Part shown: positions 26,271-36,072 of the stretch, in pieces
How positions within the stretch are numbered: the first letter of the stretch is position 1
Layout of the letters: each line of letters opens with the position of its first letter
NCBI GenBank assembly: GCA_030824115.1
Contig: JAVBYI010000008.1
Coordinates: 124,001 to 188,000 of the forward strand
Direction: 5' to 3'
Source of the DNA: Rhodocyclaceae bacterium
GTDB taxonomy: Bacteria > Pseudomonadota > Gammaproteobacteria > Burkholderiales > Rhodocyclaceae
DNA length: 64,000 bases
Notes under the pieces: generated by a model
Told to the model about the DNA's origin: nothing
Databases searched by the model: none
Seen by the model: only the letters and a program-made list of their open reading frames with translations
Translations under genes and position numbers: made by a program

Positions 26271-27733
26271 GCCGCACGTTCGGCCGGGTAGCGCTCGATG
26301 GCGGCGAGCAGGTCGCTACGCCACTGCTGCCAGCGCGCAGGATCGTTGATGCGCGCATGGCCTGAGGATTCGGCGCCAAAATTGCGCCGCACATTGGCGC
26401 AGAAGTGGCGGAAGTGCTCGGTAGCAGGCTTATCTTGCCACCAACGGGTGGGATCGTTCAGCAGGGATTCGACCGCGTCCAGCCGCTGCAGAATTGCCTG
26501 CTGTCGTGTGTTGTACTTGCCGAGCATTTCTTTACGTACTGCGTCGAGCAACGAAACGTCGGCGCTGGCGGGACGGCGTTCCGTGGTGAATAACATCACG
26601 TCGCCATAGAACTGGCGCTCGAATTCGCCGCTCATATCAATCGTCTCGGCCTGCGTCTCGATGCCGGGGCGGAACTCCGACTGGCCGCCGCTTTCGACCG
26701 TGCGCTTGTGCAGCATCGGCAGATTGGCCGAGACGAAGCGCGGGCCGAGTTCGGACTTGACGATGCGCCCGAGCGTGGGGCCGGACATGCGCAGGCGCAG
26801 TGCTGCGAAGGGGATGAAATACTTCAGCGCTGCCGGCTTGAACACATAGTTGCCGGCATAGACAGTGCGCGCTGCCTGCACAGTGGAAAACAGCTCGGCC
26901 GGTTCGTAGCAGGAAATGCGTGTTGGATGCTCGCCGTAGAAGAAGCTGTTCACCCGGCTGGCGAAGTGGACGAAGCAGTCGGCCTCGCTGTGCAGGCTGG
27001 TGAGCGGACAGGGGTAGGCGTAGCGTGCATCCGGCTGGAAGCCAAACAGGTCGGCCATGTCGTGATAGGCGGCATCGCCGCTGCGCTGCGTGGTGCTGTG
27101 ATGGCTGCATGGCGCCTGCGCGTCGCGCGTCGCCATGTCCTGCAGAAAGCCTTCTACATCGGCGAGAAAGTTGGCTGTCATCACCGCAGGCGAGACGGGT
27201 GGGTCGCCCACCACCTTGCCGGTCAGCACCAGCGCATCGGTGCGCGAGAAGATCGCATCGAGGCCGCCGAAGTAATCGACCGCATAGTCGATGCGGCCAT
27301 CGGCGAGCTTGACGCAGAACTCCTGATCGCTGTCGAGCGACCAGATCAGGACATCATCAGGCTCGTCTTGCAACATCGCGGCGACCTTGAGATAGGCGAT
27401 GTTGCGCATCACGCCTTGTCCCTTATGGCCGAAAGCGTCGCGCGGTTTGTTGCCCACCACGCCGGGTAGCGATGCCCGCAGCGGTGCGCTCAGCGTCCAC
27501 TGTTCCTCCGGTCCGAAGTGGATGACCTGCAAGCCTGGCGTGCAGTACTGCGCGGCGATTGCGCGGTTGGCGGTGACATTGGCCGCGTCAGCGCTGTCGT
27601 CGGCGATCAATACGCGAACTGTGTGCGGATACGGATAGCGGCGCAGCAGTTCATGCAGGCTATCCAGACAGGCCTGAATGTGGCGCGGCCGGTCGGCGAC
27701 CGGCACGACGATGATGAAACGGTGCTGGCTCAT
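26243..27733 (-). CDS. Glycosyltransferase-like protein (GT-A fold, family 2-like)
   Basis: A 496-residue protein that opens with a GT2-like nucleotide-sugar fold: IIVVPVADRPRHIQACLDSL, then RVLIADDSADA, and LIWSLDSDQEF as a DxD-like metal site. The C-terminal ~170 residues are helical and charged, without a family I recognise. I used the ATG at 27733, which overlaps the upstream TPP-enzyme stop (ATGA). The longer frame reads through that gene and was discarded. The acceptor is unknown. A dispersed-repeat copy encodes RRPASADVS at about residues 385-393. Confidence 0.75.
   Translation of the reverse strand: MSQHRFIIVVPVADRPRHIQACLDSLHELLRRYPYPHTVRVLIADDSADAANVTANRAIAAQYCTPGLQVIHFGPEEQWTLSAPLRASLPGVVGNKPRDAFGHKGQGVMRNIAYLKVAAMLQDEPDDVLIWSLDSDQEFCVKLADGRIDYAVDYFGGLDAIFSRTDALVLTGKVVGDPPVSPAVMTANFLADVEGFLQDMATRDAQAPCSHHSTTQRSGDAAYHDMADLFGFQPDARYAYPCPLTSLHSEADCFVHFASRVNSFFYGEHPTRISCYEPAELFSTVQAARTVYAGNYVFKPAALKYFIPFAALRLRMSGPTLGRIVKSELGPRFVSANLPMLHKRTVESGGQSEFRPGIETQAETIDMSGEFERQFYGDVMLFTTERRPASADVSLLDAVRKEMLGKYNTRQQAILQRLDAVESLLNDPTRWWQDKPATEHFRHFCANVRRNFGAESSGHARINDPARWQQWRSDLLAAIERYPAERAAWESALCPH
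26554..26577 (+). repeat. Dispersed repeat copy 8
   Basis: AAAC followed by a perfect core, antisense to the glycosyltransferase gene, where it encodes RRPASADV near the C-terminal helical part. Confidence 0.9.
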
Positions 27734-29349
27734 CGGTCGGAGCGATAGGCAGGGAACACGTTCTTGTCCCACATCACTTCGATGAGGTTGATGCCGTCCT
27801 TGAGGTCGGCGTGCTCGAACAGCGCATCTACATCCGCCGGTGTTTCGACGCGCCAGTGGGCGATGCCGAAACTTTGCGCCAGCAGCGCGTAATCGGGATT
27901 CTGAAAATCGCAGTCGATGTAGCGCTCCTGATACAGCTGGAACTGGTTCTTGCGAATCAGGCCGAGTGTGCCGTTGTTGATCATCACGACATTCAGCGGA
28001 ACCTTGTAATTGACGGCCGTCATCAGCTCCATGCAGGCCATCTGAAAGCCGCCGTCGCCGGTGACGGCAAAGGTCGGCGTTGCGATGGCACAGCGCGCAC
28101 CGATGGCGGCCGGGATCGCATGGCCGAGGGCCGAGACGCCGGAATTCGGAAAGTAGCGATGTTGTGGCGAGGCCTTGAGATAGGTTTGCGCGAGGATGAT
28201 GTTGTCGTCGAACACCATGGCATTCGGCAGGTTGTCGACCAGCCGGTCGAACAGGTGGGCGATGGCGGTGAAGTGGGGCGCCACCGGTGGCCGTGAAAAT
28301 GTCGGCGCTGGCGGGACGGCATCGTTGCCCAGGCATTCGAGCAGATCCTCCAGCACGGCGCGGATGTCGCCGTGGATCGCGAGGTCGGCGCGAAACACCT
28401 TTTCCAGTTGCGCCGCATCGTGGTCGACCTGAATGACCCGCTTGCCGGCCATCAGCTTGGCATCCCACAGATAGCTGGTGCGCTCGTTGAAGGTGGCGCC
28501 GAGCACGATCACCAGATCGGCATGTGCGACAATGTGACGATAGGCGCTGCCATCCGAAGTGACACCGAGGCAGCCGAGTGCGCGCGGGCTGCTCTCGGCG
28601 ATCAGTCCCTTGCCTTTGAGGGTGGTCGCCACGCGCACGGCGTGGCGCTCGCCGAGTCGTTCCAAGGCATTCTGCGCGCCGGCGATGAAGCAGCCATGAC
28701 CGGCGACAATCACCGGATGTTTCGACGCGCGCAGCATCTGCGCCATGTCGTCGGTGGCGGCAAAGCGGTGACAGACTGGTGGTTGTTCTTTGACGAAGCG
28801 AATGTCGTCGAGCAGCGTTTCCTCGACCAGTTCCTTTTGGATGTTGTAGGGGAACGAGAGCAGCACCGGCCCGGCATTTGGCGACAAAAGAATCCGGGTG
28901 GACTGACGCAACACCTGCAGGAGATAGTCGGTGCGCTCGACAATCTTGTGATAGCGCGTGATGCCGCGAAACAGATCGGTCTGGTCGATGCTGCCACCTT
29001 CGCCCGAGCTTTCCTGCAGGCCGCCCTTGCCGAAGATCGCGGTCGAGGTTTCGCCGGTGATGATCAGGATCGGGAGTTTATCGGCATAGGCATTGGCGAT
29101 GCCGGTGACGAGATTGGTCGCCCCCGGCCCGGCCGTGGTAATGCACGCCGCTATTCCTCTCGTCGCCCGCACTTCGCCGCAGGCCATGAAGGCGGCACCC
29201 TGCTCATGCTTGACCAGCACCGTTTTGATCGGCGAGTCGTAAAGCTGGTCATACACCGGCAGGATGTGCGAGCCTGGCATGCCGTAGGCACGGGCAATGC
29301 CGAGGCGCTCCATGAAGCGGACGATAAGGGCGGCGACGGTGATCTGCAT
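27730..29349 (-). CDS. Thiamine-diphosphate enzyme, acetolactate-synthase-like
   Basis: A 539-residue TPP enzyme with the three usual domains. The catalytic glutamate is in LVKHEQGAAFMACG, followed by TTAGPGATNLVTGIANAYAD, a central domain and the TPP motif GDGGFQMACMELMTAVNYK. It looks like IlvB but sits with polysaccharide-type genes and has no small subunit nearby. It may therefore make a modified sugar or acyl precursor rather than branched-chain amino acids. The start at 29349 (MQITVAALIVRF) fits the family. A dispersed repeat encodes AVPPAPTF at about residues 343-351, exactly in the linker to the C-terminal domain. Confidence 0.82.
   Translation of the reverse strand: MQITVAALIVRFMERLGIARAYGMPGSHILPVYDQLYDSPIKTVLVKHEQGAAFMACGEVRATRGIAACITTAGPGATNLVTGIANAYADKLPILIITGETSTAIFGKGGLQESSGEGGSIDQTDLFRGITRYHKIVERTDYLLQVLRQSTRILLSPNAGPVLLSFPYNIQKELVEETLLDDIRFVKEQPPVCHRFAATDDMAQMLRASKHPVIVAGHGCFIAGAQNALERLGERHAVRVATTLKGKGLIAESSPRALGCLGVTSDGSAYRHIVAHADLVIVLGATFNERTSYLWDAKLMAGKRVIQVDHDAAQLEKVFRADLAIHGDIRAVLEDLLECLGNDAVPPAPTFSRPPVAPHFTAIAHLFDRLVDNLPNAMVFDDNIILAQTYLKASPQHRYFPNSGVSALGHAIPAAIGARCAIATPTFAVTGDGGFQMACMELMTAVNYKVPLNVVMINNGTLGLIRKNQFQLYQERYIDCDFQNPDYALLAQSFGIAHWRVETPADVDALFEHADLKDGINLIEVMWDKNVFPAYRSDR
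28296..28320 (+). repeat. Dispersed repeat copy 9
   Basis: AAAAT followed by a perfect core, antisense to the TPP-enzyme gene. It encodes AVPPAPTF in the interdomain linker. Confidence 0.92.
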
Positions 29350-29360
29350 ACGAACGAATT

Positions 29361-31370
29361 CTAGCTTTGGCGCGTGTCCCGCTGTGCTGTTTGCTCCAAC
29401 CACTTCAACAAGGTTTGGTAGAGCACATCCGGGTTGACCGGCTTTGCGATGAAGTCGTCCATCCCGGCATCGAAGCAGCGCGTCCGGTCTTCCACAAAGG
29501 CGTTGGCGGTCATCGCCAGGATGGGGATGACGGCCCCGCCGGGCAGTTGGCGGATCTGGCGCGTGGCTTCCATGCCGTCCATCTTTGGCATCTGCATGTC
29601 CATCAGAATGACGTCGTAGCGGTTGTGCGTGGCGAGTTCGACGGCCGCGACGCCATCTTCCGCAATATCGACGATCAGTCCCGTATCGTTCAGCAGATCG
29701 CGGGCGACTTCCCGATTGATGATTTCGTCCTCGACCAACAGGATGCGGCGGCTGCCGTGGTCGCGGGTCAGGATGGCTTCGGCCGCTTCTGTCGTGCGGG
29801 CGGTCGGCCCGGCAAGGGCATGTTCGCCCTTTCTGAAACGCGCGGTGAACCAGAAGGTGCTGCCGACGCCCACCGTGCTGTCCACCCCGGCATCCCCGCC
29901 CATCAACTGGGCGAGCTTGCGGGTGATGGCCAGGCCAAGGCCGGTGCCGCCATATTTGCGGGTCGTCGAGTTATCGGCCTGCTCAAAGGAGGTGAAGAGT
30001 CGGGAAAGCACCTCCGGCGCGATGCCGACGCCCGTGTCCTGCACCTCGAAACGGATCAGCAGACTATCGCCAAAATCCTCCAGCGGCGTGGCCCGCAAAG
30101 TGACCGTGCCGTTTTCGGCGTATTTGATCGCGTTGGTGGCGTAATTCAGCAGTGCCTGTTGCAGTCGGGTCGGGTCGCCCAGCAGGTTACGGGGGATATG
30201 CTCGGTCTCGACGAGCAACTTCAGGTTCTGGGCACGGGCGCGTTCGTGGAGGATCGAGACGACATTGGCCATGACGCTGCCGATGCCGACCTCGGTTTCT
30301 TCGAGAGAAAACTTGCCGGCTTCGATCTTCGACAGGTCGAGAACGGCATTGATGATTTCCAGCAGGTGATTGCCTGCAGTATCGATTTTTTCGAGCCGCT
30401 CGGTTTGTTGCGGCGTGACGCCGGAACGCTTGATCAGGTGTGCCAGACCGAGAATGCCGTTGAGCGGCGTGCGGATTTCGTGCGACATGTTGGCGAGGAA
30501 CGCGCTTTTGCTCACGCTGGCGGCTACGGCGGCCTCCCTGGCTTCTGCCAGTTGCTGCGTGCGCTGCTCGATCAGTGCTTCCAGATGCTGACGGAGCCCG
30601 GCCAGCTCCGCTTCGGTATGCTTTTGTTCGGTCAGCCGCCGCTCCAGTTCCTCGCCCATCTCCTTCAATGACGCGACGGCGGTGACCAGTTTTCCGGCGA
30701 TATGATCGAGCGTCCAATCCACGGCATCGAGTTCGTCGATGTGCCGGGGCAGTACTTGCGGCAGCGTATGCGCAGACTGGGGCAAGGTGTCGGGCACCAG
30801 CGTTCTGATCTTCTGTTCGAGCTTTTCCAGTCGCCCTGTCACGACCCGACGAATCAGGACAATCATGAACAGTGCGACGAGAAAGGTTTTCAGGCCGTTG
30901 CTGAGCACGATGGCGAGCGCGCTCGTCGCCACTTGATGATAGATGCCCTCAAGACTCGCTACGACAGTCAGAACGCCGATTTCCTTGTCCTCGCCGCGAA
31001 CGGTGTAACGCAGCGAATAGGCTTTTTCCATGAAGTTGTCGGCGACGCGCTTGCCTGCTTCCCGCTGCAGGCCGGTATCGGTGGTGGCGATGCGGGCCTG
31101 GACAACGTTGGGCAGCAGGATCAGGGCATCGAGCGCCCGCTGCACCTGCTGCTGGTCGAAATCCCAGACGCTGCTGGCAATGCTCGGTACATAGATCGAA
31201 ACGCCTTCGAGCTGCTGGTCGAGCGCGCTGCGCAAGCTGCGGTATTCGGCAAACAACTGGACCACGGAAATGCACAGCGTGATCAGCGAACTGAACGCAA
31301 TGATGAAGACGATCAGGTGGCGCCCGACCCGCGGCCTTTCCCCGAGCAGCCAGGTTTTCAGGTTCGGCAC
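29361..31370 (-). CDS. Hybrid sensor histidine kinase / response regulator
   Basis: A 669-residue membrane kinase. It has an N-terminal helix (about 18-40), a periplasmic sensor region of about 130 residues ([24 protein letters not shown]), a second helix near 180-200 and a coiled coil. HisKA follows with [18 protein letters not shown], then HATPase ([33 protein letters not shown]) and a C-terminal receiver ([18 protein letters not shown]). It lacks an HPt domain. It starts 31 bases after a gene for a periplasmic binding protein that may present its ligand. The next gene begins 11 bases after its stop. Confidence 0.88.
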   Translation of the reverse strand: MPNLKTWLLGERPRVGRHLIVFIIAFSSLITLCISVVQLFAEYRSLRSALDQQLEGVSIYVPSIASSVWDFDQQQVQRALDALILLPNVVQARIATTDTGLQREAGKRVADNFMEKAYSLRYTVRGEDKEIGVLTVVASLEGIYHQVATSALAIVLSNGLKTFLVALFMIVLIRRVVTGRLEKLEQKIRTLVPDTLPQSAHTLPQVLPRHIDELDAVDWTLDHIAGKLVTAVASLKEMGEELERRLTEQKHTEAELAGLRQHLEALIEQRTQQLAEAREAAVAASVSKSAFLANMSHEIRTPLNGILGLAHLIKRSGVTPQQTERLEKIDTAGNHLLEIINAVLDLSKIEAGKFSLEETEVGIGSVMANVVSILHERARAQNLKLLVETEHIPRNLLGDPTRLQQALLNYATNAIKYAENGTVTLRATPLEDFGDSLLIRFEVQDTGVGIAPEVLSRLFTSFEQADNSTTRKYGGTGLGLAITRKLAQLMGGDAGVDSTVGVGSTFWFTARFRKGEHALAGPTARTTEAAEAILTRDHGSRRILLVEDEIINREVARDLLNDTGLIVDIAEDGVAAVELATHNRYDVILMDMQMPKMDGMEATRQIRQLPGGAVIPILAMTANAFVEDRTRCFDAGMDDFIAKPVNPDVLYQTLLKWLEQTAQRDTRQS

Positions 31371-31401
31371 TTATCCCCCGCAGCGTGAGGGCCGCCGGCC
31401 G

Positions 31402-32220
31402 CTAGTTCGTCCATCCGAGGTCTCGCTCCACTTGTCGCCGGTAAGCCTCGATCAGGCCCTCCGCCTTCATCTGCTTGATGACCGCCGCCATGCGCGGCGC
31501 CAGGGCAGTATGCTTTTTGTGCAGATAGGGATAGGTGGGCACGGCATTGCCGACACCGATGGCCTTGCGCACTGTTGTGCCCTTGAATTCCGGCGACTCA
31601 AGTTCTTGCCGGACATAGGCCTCAAGATCGCAATACAGATCGGTGCGGCCGGCCAACAGCTTCTTCAAGCCCTGTTGCTGGGTGGGTACATCGGAAATCC
31701 GCTCGGCGGGAACCGCCTGCTTCAGCGTGTTCTCGCATAGCAGAATGCCGCGTCGGTATTCCACCAGATACGTGGTGGCGCGCAAGTCTTCCAGCCGTTC
31801 GAGGCGTACCGCCGGGTTCGCCGTATACAGCGCGAAGCTCAGGTCGATCAGAGATTCCTCCACGCGCACCAGCTGGGGACGGTTGTTGCCATAGGCGTAA
31901 ACGCGCGAGGTTTCGCCATCGGCCGCGCCTTCTTCCACCAAGGCGGCGCGGCGGGCCAGGGTGTAGTGCTCCAGTTGGAGCGGCATGCCCAGGCGCTTGA
32001 AAACCTCGGTATAGATCAGCGTAACCCAGCGGCTGCCATAGGTGGTCGGTTCGCCGTCGACCGTCATGATGAACGGCTTGACCGTTTCGGCCGCCGTCTG
32101 GCTCAGGGCCGGTGCGGCGGGAACCAGCAGGGCAAGGAGCAGCCCGATCCGGCGCAGCCAGGGCGCGGCCGGCACACGCGCCCGGGCGAATGAGGCGGGG
32201 GCCTCGACTGGATGGCACAT
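31402..32220 (-). CDS. Periplasmic substrate-binding protein (family 3-like), tandem copy B
   Basis: A 272-residue secreted protein with signal peptide core RRIGLLLALLVPAAPALSQ, cleaved near TAAETV. It resembles ABC-type amino-acid-binding family 3 folds (PBPb), with motifs such as LEHYTLARRAALVEEGAADGE and RISDVPTQQQGLKKLLAGRTDL. No ABC permease or ATPase is adjacent, so a ligand-presenting role for the neighbouring histidine kinase is likely. It is a close duplicate of the gene just upstream, separated by 2 bases. I took the ATG at 32220. The longer frame runs inside the paralogue. Confidence 0.75.
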   Translation of the reverse strand: MCHPVEAPASFARARVPAAPWLRRIGLLLALLVPAAPALSQTAAETVKPFIMTVDGEPTTYGSRWVTLIYTEVFKRLGMPLQLEHYTLARRAALVEEGAADGETSRVYAYGNNRPQLVRVEESLIDLSFALYTANPAVRLERLEDLRATTYLVEYRRGILLCENTLKQAVPAERISDVPTQQQGLKKLLAGRTDLYCDLEAYVRQELESPEFKGTTVRKAIGVGNAVPTYPYLHKKHTALAPRMAAVIKQMKAEGLIEAYRRQVERDLGWTN

Positions 32221-32222
32221 CA

Positions 32223-33020
32223 CTAATGCGTCCACCCGAGATCCCGTTCCACTTGCTGTCGGTAAGCCTCGATCAGGCCTTCTGCCCTCATTTGCCTGAG
32301 GACGGCGGCCATGCGTGGCGCCAGGGCAGCATGCTTCTTGTTCAGATAGGGATAGGTGGGCACGGCATTGCCGACAGCGATGACCTTGCGTATCGCGGCA
32401 CCCTTGAATTCGGGCGACTGCAGTTCCTGGCGAACAAAGACATCGAGGTCGCAATACAGATCCGTGCGGCCAGCCTGTAGTTTTTTCAGCCCCTGCTGCG
32501 GGGTTAGCACGTCAGAGATCCGTTCGGCGGGAAGCCATTTCTTCAGCGTGTTCTCGCACAGCAGGATGCCGCGTCGATATTCCACCAGATGAGAAGAGGT
32601 GCGCAGATCTTCCAGCCGCTCGAGACGCACGCCCGGATTTGCCGCAAACAGTGCGAAGCTGAAGTCGAGCACGGGCTCCTCCACGCGCACCAGATGGGGA
32701 CGGTCGTTGCCATAGGCGTACACACGCGAGGCCTCGCCATCGGTCATGCCTTCTTCCGTCAGGGCGGTGCGGCGGGCCAGGGTGTAGTGCTCCAGTTGGA
32801 GCGGCAAACCCAGACGCTTGAAAACCTCGATGTGAACCAGTGTGCCCCAGCGGTTGCCGTAGGTGGTCGGATCGCCGTCGAGCAGCATGATGAACGGTTT
32901 GACCGTTTCGGCTGTCGTCTGGCTCAGGGCAGGTGCGGTCGGAACCAGCAGGGCGAGGAGCAGCCCGACGCGCCGTAGCCGAGCCAGCAGGGTGGAAGCA
33001 CGGACCAACGGGGACTTCAT
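32223..33020 (-). CDS. Periplasmic substrate-binding protein (family 3-like), tandem copy A
   Basis: A 265-residue secreted protein with signal peptide core RRVGLLLALLVPTAPALSQ. It aligns along its whole length with the downstream paralogue (for example LPLQLEHYTLARR, SRVYAYGN, VEYRRGILLCENTLK, ALAPRMAAV, EAYR-QVERDLGWT). Differences concentrate around residues 60-130, as expected if ligand preference diverged. It is probably the first gene of the minus-strand run that continues to 23693. The upstream 138 bases to cbbQ are divergent, and I see no firm promoter there. Confidence 0.75.
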   Translation of the reverse strand: MKSPLVRASTLLARLRRVGLLLALLVPTAPALSQTTAETVKPFIMLLDGDPTTYGNRWGTLVHIEVFKRLGLPLQLEHYTLARRTALTEEGMTDGEASRVYAYGNDRPHLVRVEEPVLDFSFALFAANPGVRLERLEDLRTSSHLVEYRRGILLCENTLKKWLPAERISDVLTPQQGLKKLQAGRTDLYCDLDVFVRQELQSPEFKGAAIRKVIAVGNAVPTYPYLNKKHAALAPRMAAVLRQMRAEGLIEAYRQQVERDLGWTH

Positions 33021-33158
33021 GGGCGTCTCGCATAGGGGAAGGTTGCGCTGTCCATGTTCCGACGATGCGCTGCCGCAGTATACCTATTTCGTTTGTGGTA
33101 TTTGACAGCGATGGATGCCTGTTAGAGACTTCTCCAAAATGTCTGCAACCGGCCTGCC

Positions 33159-33980
33159 ATGACCTCATCCAAGCTCCGCACCATCACCCCCGAACTCGAA
33201 TCGCTCGGCACCGAGCCTTATTACCAATCTGTCGCCGACGAGGTGGAGCTGTTCGAGGCGGCCGCCACCAAACATCTGCCGGTATTGTTGAAAGGCCCTA
33301 CGGGTTGCGGCAAGACGCGCTTTGTCGAATACATGGCGTGGAAGCTCCAGCGCCCGCTGGTGACGGTGGCCTGCCATGACGACCTCACCACTGCCGATCT
33401 GGTCGGCCGCTACCTGATCGTCGGTGATGAAACCGTGTGGCTCGACGGGCCGCTTACGGCGGCGGTGCGCGGTGGGGCGATCTGCTATCTCGATGAGATT
33501 GTCGAGGCGCGCAAGGACACCACCGTGGTGATTCATCCGCTTGCCGACACGCGCCGTGCGCTGGCGGTGGATAAGCGCGGTGAGCTGATTCCCGCGCCGC
33601 CCGACTTCATGCTGGTAATTTCCTACAACCCCGGCTATCAGAGCGTGCTCAAGGAGATCAAGCCAAGCACAAGGCAAAGATTCGTTGCGATGGAGTTTGA
33701 TTACCCTGGCGCAGAAGTCGAGGCGCAGATCGTCACCATGGAAGGCGGTATCGATGTCGACACTGCGAAGAAGCTGGTCAAGCTCGGCGAACTGACGCGC
33801 AACCTCAAAGGTGCCGGCCTCGACGAAGGCGCCAGCACGCGCCTGCTGGTGCATGCCGCCCAACTTATCGGTGCGGGCGTGCCGGCCGCTGCGGCCAGTA
33901 CCGCCGCCATCGCGCGGGCGCTGACCGACGATCCCGATATGACGCAGACGCTGGACGATCTGGTTCGTGCCGTCTTCTGA
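33159..33980 (+). CDS. cbbQ: MoxR-type AAA+ ATPase CbbQ (NorQ family)
   Basis: A 273-residue AAA+ ATPase. Walker A is [10 protein letters not shown] (about residues 45-54), Walker B is [11 protein letters not shown], and the C-terminal CbbQ_C region ends with a Thr/Asp-rich tail. With CbbO it forms a Rubisco activase in chemoautotrophs, and related NorQ activates nitric oxide reductase. Given the sulfur/hydrogen lithotrophy genes around, I favour CbbQ, but no Rubisco or nor gene is in the window. Its end overlaps the next gene by 14 bases. Confidence 0.85.
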   Translation: MTSSKLRTITPELESLGTEPYYQSVADEVELFEAAATKHLPVLLKGPTGCGKTRFVEYMAWKLQRPLVTVACHDDLTTADLVGRYLIVGDETVWLDGPLTAAVRGGAICYLDEIVEARKDTTVVIHPLADTRRALAVDKRGELIPAPPDFMLVISYNPGYQSVLKEIKPSTRQRFVAMEFDYPGAEVEAQIVTMEGGIDVDTAKKLVKLGELTRNLKGAGLDEGASTRLLVHAAQLIGAGVPAAAASTAAIARALTDDPDMTQTLDDLVRAVF

Positions 33981-36057
33981 TTCGCCGTCCCGCCAGCGCC
34001 GACTTTTCGAGCACGAGCTCGCAGAGAAGCTCGACGCGCTGCTGTTTGCCTCGCCCTCGCACCGCTCCATCGAACGGCTGGCGACCTTGCTCGAAGCCTT
34101 GCCGCGTCATCATCAGGATCTCGTGTTGCACTGGACGGGTGTGGCGGCGCAGACCAATACCGAGATGGGGCATATGGTTTCGATGCTGGCCCCTCAGGCA
34201 CTGGGGGCGCTGAATGACCAGGCGTTCGAGGGCTGGGTATTGGCCGGTCTCGATACCTACGACAAGGAAGGGCTGCGCGCGGCGATAGAAGTGTTGCGCG
34301 ATCTCGATGGTTTCATGGCCATCAAGGAAGGCCGGCTGTTTGCGCGCTTCGGTGAGGTCGAGCAGCGGCTGGTGCGTTTCGTCCAGGGTCTGTCAGGTCG
34401 CCCCTTGGCTCTGAAAGCAGGTGCTTACCCCTGGACGGATACCGAGACGATTTTCCTGCCCGAGCGCATTGCGCATTTCACGGCAGCGGCAGACAACCGC
34501 CAGCTCTACAAGGGACTGGCGGTGCAGTTGTGGGCACAGACGCGCTATGGCACGTTTGCGGTGGATCTGGAAAGCGAACTGGCGCGTTGGCCGGAGCGCG
34601 AGACCGCGCTGACCTGGCTGGCTCATCTCGAAGCGGTACGTCTCGAAGCCTGCATCGCGCGTGAGCTGCCCGGGCTGGCCGGTATGCTGGCGCAGTTGCG
34701 CGGCGCTTGGCCGGTGGAGATGGAGGAAGCGCTGGCCGATCTGCAGGCGCCGGGTGCCGATGTGCGCGTCACCCTCGCGTGGCTGGGCCGCTTTATGGAG
34801 AAACTTGCCGTCCCGCCAGCGCCGACTTTTTGCGGGCGGCTGGAACCGGGTATTGCCGGCCGCGTGCGTGCCGAGCGTATCACGCGCGATACCGATGTTC
34901 TGAAAAAAGCATTGGCGGCGCTGAAGGGCGTGGGCGGCAAGAAGGCGGCTGCACCGAATGAGTTTGCGGCGGAGCTGAATGCAGAGACTGGTGCGATGGA
35001 AATCCGTCTCGATGGCGAAGCCGTGCAACTCCATCACGAGGCGCAGGCGGCGGTGCAGTCACTGCTGCAGGACCTCGGCGAAGTGCCGCCCGAGGCGCTG
35101 ACGGCGGCGGGCGACGGCATGTGGACGCCGGTCGATCCGAACCATCTGCCGGAGACAGCGCCCGAACTGGCCAGCGACCGCAAAGCGGATTTTCGCTACG
35201 ATGAGTGGGACTATCACCGTAATGCCTATCGGCGCGGCTGGTGCCACGTCTACGAGATGGAGGTGAAGCCGGGCAGCGGCGCGTTCGTGCGGGATACCAA
35301 ACAGCGCTACGCACCATTTATCCAGCAGTTGAAACGCCGCTTCGAAGCGGTGCGCGGCGAAGACCGCATCATTGGCCGCCAGCCCGAAGGCGAGGAGATC
35401 GATCTCGATGCGCTGGTCGAGGCGGTGAATGATCGGAAGAGCGGGGCGGAACCTTCGCCCCGGCTATTCAGCCGCCGGGTGCGCAATGACCGCAGCTTGG
35501 CCGCCATGTTCATGGTCGACATGAGCGGCTCGACCAAAGGCTGGATCAACGATGCCGAGCGTGAGGCGCTGGTGATGCTGTGCGAGGCGCTGGAAAAACT
35601 TGGTGATCGTTATGCCATCTACGGCTTCAGCGGCTGGACGCGCACGCGCTGCGATATCTATCGCATCAAGCGTTTTGACGAGACTTACAGTGAAAGCGTC
35701 CGGGGCCGCATCGACGCCATCGAGGCGAAGGATTACACGCGCATGGGCGTGGCAATTCGTCATCTGTCGAAACTGCTGGCCGAACAGCCGGCACGCCACA
35801 AGCTGCTGGTGACGCTCTCTGATGGTCGCCCCGACGATTTCGGTGATGAGTATCGTGGCACCTACGGCATTGAAGACACCCGGCGTGCCTTGCTGGAAGC
35901 GCACCAACAAGGCATTCGCAGCTACTGCATCACGATTGATCGCCACGGCGCCGACTACCTTAGGCACATGGTCGGCCCGGCGAGTTATACGGTGCTGGAC
36001 GATGTGAAAAAGCTACCGCTCAAGGTCGCTGATATTTATCGCAAGCTGACGGTGTAA
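33967..36057 (+). CDS. cbbO: VWA-domain activator CbbO (NorD family)
   Basis: A 696-residue protein. The C-terminal von Willebrand A domain carries an intact MIDAS motif ([11 protein letters not shown], with [11 protein letters not shown] later). The N-terminal part is helical. The start is a GTG at 33967 inside cbbQ. Another start cannot be excluded, because residues 7-14 (PSRQRRLF) are encoded by a dispersed-repeat copy rather than family sequence. A second copy encodes AVPPAPTF at about 281-289, between helical parts. Together with CbbQ it would remodel Rubisco using the MIDAS site as an anchor. Confidence 0.83.
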   Translation: MPSSDSPSRQRRLFEHELAEKLDALLFASPSHRSIERLATLLEALPRHHQDLVLHWTGVAAQTNTEMGHMVSMLAPQALGALNDQAFEGWVLAGLDTYDKEGLRAAIEVLRDLDGFMAIKEGRLFARFGEVEQRLVRFVQGLSGRPLALKAGAYPWTDTETIFLPERIAHFTAAADNRQLYKGLAVQLWAQTRYGTFAVDLESELARWPERETALTWLAHLEAVRLEACIARELPGLAGMLAQLRGAWPVEMEEALADLQAPGADVRVTLAWLGRFMEKLAVPPAPTFCGRLEPGIAGRVRAERITRDTDVLKKALAALKGVGGKKAAAPNEFAAELNAETGAMEIRLDGEAVQLHHEAQAAVQSLLQDLGEVPPEALTAAGDGMWTPVDPNHLPETAPELASDRKADFRYDEWDYHRNAYRRGWCHVYEMEVKPGSGAFVRDTKQRYAPFIQQLKRRFEAVRGEDRIIGRQPEGEEIDLDALVEAVNDRKSGAEPSPRLFSRRVRNDRSLAAMFMVDMSGSTKGWINDAEREALVMLCEALEKLGDRYAIYGFSGWTRTRCDIYRIKRFDETYSESVRGRIDAIEAKDYTRMGVAIRHLSKLLAEQPARHKLLVTLSDGRPDDFGDEYRGTYGIEDTRRALLEAHQQGIRSYCITIDRHGADYLRHMVGPASYTVLDDVKKLPLKVADIYRKLTV
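33984..34007 (-). repeat. Dispersed repeat copy 10
   Basis: Minus orientation, perfect core with four A. It begins 3 bases after the cbbQ stop and lies in the first codons of cbbO, encoding PSRQRRLF. Confidence 0.93.
34807..34831 (-). repeat. Dispersed repeat copy 11
   Basis: Minus orientation, perfect core with five A. It is in frame in cbbO, encoding AVPPAPTF. Confidence 0.93.
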
Positions 36058-36072
36058 GGGCTGATCAGGGTG

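Noticed and set aside
26243-28468. A 741-residue frame extending the GT gene upstream
   Set aside because: The extra N-terminal part lies in the alternate frame of the TPP-enzyme gene and has no family sequence. The ATG at 27733 is well supported.
33102-33130. A TTGACA with a poor -10 upstream of cbbQ as promoter
   Set aside because: The -10 candidate TTAGAG is weak and its spacing is off, so it is not listed.
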